Shown here: positions 15,693 to 17,106 of the stretch, one piece after another
Layout of the letters: every line of letters begins with the position of its first letter
How positions within the stretch are numbered: the first letter of the stretch is position 1
NCBI GenBank assembly: GCA_035528995.1
Contig: DATKXO010000355.1
Location: 1-17,106 of the forward strand
Source: DATKXO01 sp035528995
GTDB taxonomy: Bacteria > Planctomycetota > Phycisphaerae > UBA1845
Length of the DNA: 17,106 nt
Direction of reading: 5' to 3'
Notes under the pieces: model-generated
Seen by the model: only the letters and a program-made list of their open reading frames with translations
What the model was told of the DNA's origin: nothing
Databases searched by the model: none
Made by a program: the position numbers and the translations under genes

Positions 15693-17106
15693 TGAGAAGG
15701 CGGGGGATGACGCTTACCGAGTGTTTGCTTGTAACCACCACGGTAGGCGTCTGTTTCGCGCTTCTGGTTCCGCTGATTTCCTCGACTTGGCAGATGGCTC
15801 ATCTTACAAGATGCTCATATAACCTGCATACGATCTACCAGGCGGAGATCCTCTGGCGAGCGGAGCGAGGATCATCCTGTTTTGCGCAAGGGAGCAACTG
15901 GCAATCCCAGTTGATGCCGTACGTCGAGGATTGCGAGAGCGTCTTCGAATGCCCTGAGGCGGGCGCTCCACGGCCTAGCGTGGGCATCAGGACGGCGGAC
16001 ATCGCCTTCGAAGTGTACAGCGACAGGTCCTTTTCAGAATACCTCTTGAGAGTTGCGATTGATTCAGAGTGGATCAGGAAGACGCAGGTGGGGCCGGACG
16101 AGTATCTTTATGAGATCGAGATCCCTTACACAGGTGAGGACTACGACGACGTCCGGTGCACCGTCTGGTTTGCTGGCTGGTTCCCCGTGAGGCTTCGGAT
16201 TGAGAAGCCCGGCCCGCATGTTTGGGGGTTTGACCTGGTCGTCAATGGCGAGGTGTTGCTGCATGACGTCGACAACTATGTCGGGCAAGAAATCGTACTG
16301 CCGGGCACCCCCGGGTTGTGCGACTACGGTTTGAGCAAGGGGACGTACGAGGCGGTCGGAGGGCCTGTTTCGATCATCGACCCCAAATGGATCCTAATTC
16401 TCGACTATCCCAAGGCGATCGCTGATTACAACCAGGCAGGAGATGACGACGACCCGTGGGACAAGTACTTCATCTTGGATGCAGCCGAATGGATGGACGT
16501 CTATGGAGGTGAACTGGAGGAGGGCGAGTCCTGGGAGGATTACCAGGCACTCCGGCATTTCGGCATGGCCAATGCCCTGTTCTGTGATGGCCATGTCGCG
16601 TTGCTGCGGCCGGAGGACCTCTGGGAAACAACCCCCCTGTGGAGCTCGCTTTCATCCTTGCTCGCCACCTCTGTCCCGCCGGATACCCTTGTCCCACAGG
16701 ATGCCGCTATCTCGCAGGACGTGTTTTCCCTGACCGTTACGGCGAACTCATCCCAGCCGCTGCCACAAGACAGGGCGCGGCCACGAGGGCAACGTCTGAG
16801 CGGACCAAGCGACGCGACGTCGGGGCGAGGTGCGCTGGCGCCCGGGGATGTCAAAGTCGACGACTTTGGGAAACCCCGGTGGGTGGCCAATAACCCGAGC
16901 CCCGGGCTTGCGGTAACTTTCTACTGGAACTGCACAGGCGAGGCGGATGTCTATCTCAACGGGAAACCCCTCCGCTACTATGGGATTGGTTTCCGGACCC
17001 GCGAGGAGCCGCCCTCTCGCGTATTCTCTGCCCGGCGCAGGGTCCGCAACGGAGACGTCATCACCGTCGGTGCGCGGCACGGGGAATTGTGTGGCTTCCT
17101 CCTGGT
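15692..17106 (+). CDS. Pseudopilin-like H-X9-DG protein with long C-terminal extension (3' end missing)
   Basis: The frame is open for 471 codons to the window edge. The N-terminus MRRRGMTLTECLLVTTT is a prepilin leader: cleavage after G5 and Glu at +5 of the mature chain, then a hydrophobic helix (about 6-31). RCSYNL (about 40-45) matches the usual C..NL motif of planctomycete DUF1559-type pseudopilins. HFGMANALFCDGHV with H289 is the H-X9-DG motif. Between these (about 95-285) is an unusual beta-rich insert with acidic segments (DYDDV, AGDDDDPWDKY). Family members normally end soon after H-X9-DG. This one goes on for at least 170 residues: a Pro/Ser/Arg-rich linker (about 325-385), then a domain with ADVYLNGKPL and VRNGDVITVGARH that resembles jelly-roll carbohydrate-binding modules. 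Probably a minor pseudopilin displaying an effector or binding domain at a type II secretion or pilus-like structure. ATG 15692 overlaps the preceding stop; its own ribosome site (AAGGTG) is weak. Confidence 0.82.
   Translation, partial: MRRRGMTLTECLLVTTTVGVCFALLVPLISSTWQMAHLTRCSYNLHTIYQAEILWRAERGSSCFAQGSNWQSQLMPYVEDCESVFECPEAGAPRPSVGIRTADIAFEVYSDRSFSEYLLRVAIDSEWIRKTQVGPDEYLYEIEIPYTGEDYDDVRCTVWFAGWFPVRLRIEKPGPHVWGFDLVVNGEVLLHDVDNYVGQEIVLPGTPGLCDYGLSKGTYEAVGGPVSIIDPKWILILDYPKAIADYNQAGDDDDPWDKYFILDAAEWMDVYGGELEEGESWEDYQALRHFGMANALFCDGHVALLRPEDLWETTPLWSSLSSLLATSVPPDTLVPQDAAISQDVFSLTVTANSSQPLPQDRARPRGQRLSGPSDATSGRGALAPGDVKVDDFGKPRWVANNPSPGLAVTFYWNCTGEADVYLNGKPLRYYGIGFRTREEPPSRVFSARRRVRNGDVITVGARHGELCGFLL

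Overview
The window is GC-rich and codes almost entirely for exported or surface proteins. Several markers point to the phylum Planctomycetota, probably near the Phycisphaerae. Two proteins (and one degraded leader) carry the N-terminal LEPR-XLL motif. There is one intact and one eroded PEP-CTERM sorting tail, two dockerin-like calcium-loop modules that share the phrase GGDLALWQQ, and a pseudopilin with the H-X9-DG motif. No housekeeping, RNA, phage, transposase or CRISPR feature is visible.

Layout. On the minus strand, 1-1377 is the N-terminal part of a LEPR-XLL protein with a matrixin-like domain and tandem fibronectin III repeats; it runs off the left edge. 1649-2293 is a PEP-CTERM-anchored secreted protein with its own near-consensus promoter and terminator. 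A 597-nt divergent intergenic region follows. It holds a promoter for each direction and an 8+8 palindrome just upstream of the rightward promoter. On the plus strand, 2891-3358 and 3398-4351 are tandem genes sharing a diverged Ig-like domain; the second ends in a dockerin. Directly after its TAG stop, in the same frame, lies a PEP-CTERM-like tail (4352-4507). 4750-8694 encodes a double parallel beta-helix protein that contains what reads as a circularly permuted domain. 8795-15385 encodes a 2196-residue LEPR-XLL mosaic: SBBP propeller, PPC, an unrecognised beta-rich block, a second propeller, CARDB, Ig domains and a dockerin. 15543-15692 is a 49-codon ORF that resembles an eroded LEPR-XLL leader. 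Its stop overlaps by one base the start of a pseudopilin-like gene (15692 to the right edge) that continues far past its H-X9-DG motif.

Together the genes look like an envelope or extracellular-matrix locus that uses several display systems: LEPR-XLL, PEP-CTERM, a dockerin-type calcium module and type IV pilin-like processing. No enzyme with intact catalytic residues could be recognised; the one protease-like motif has lost metal ligands. The most interesting items are the amber codon between dockerin and PEP-CTERM tail, the permuted domain inside the beta-helix, the leader remnant coupled to the pseudopilin, the degenerate HExxH site, and an unclassified beta-rich domain of about 320 residues. 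All functional statements are from sequence reading only, with no database search.
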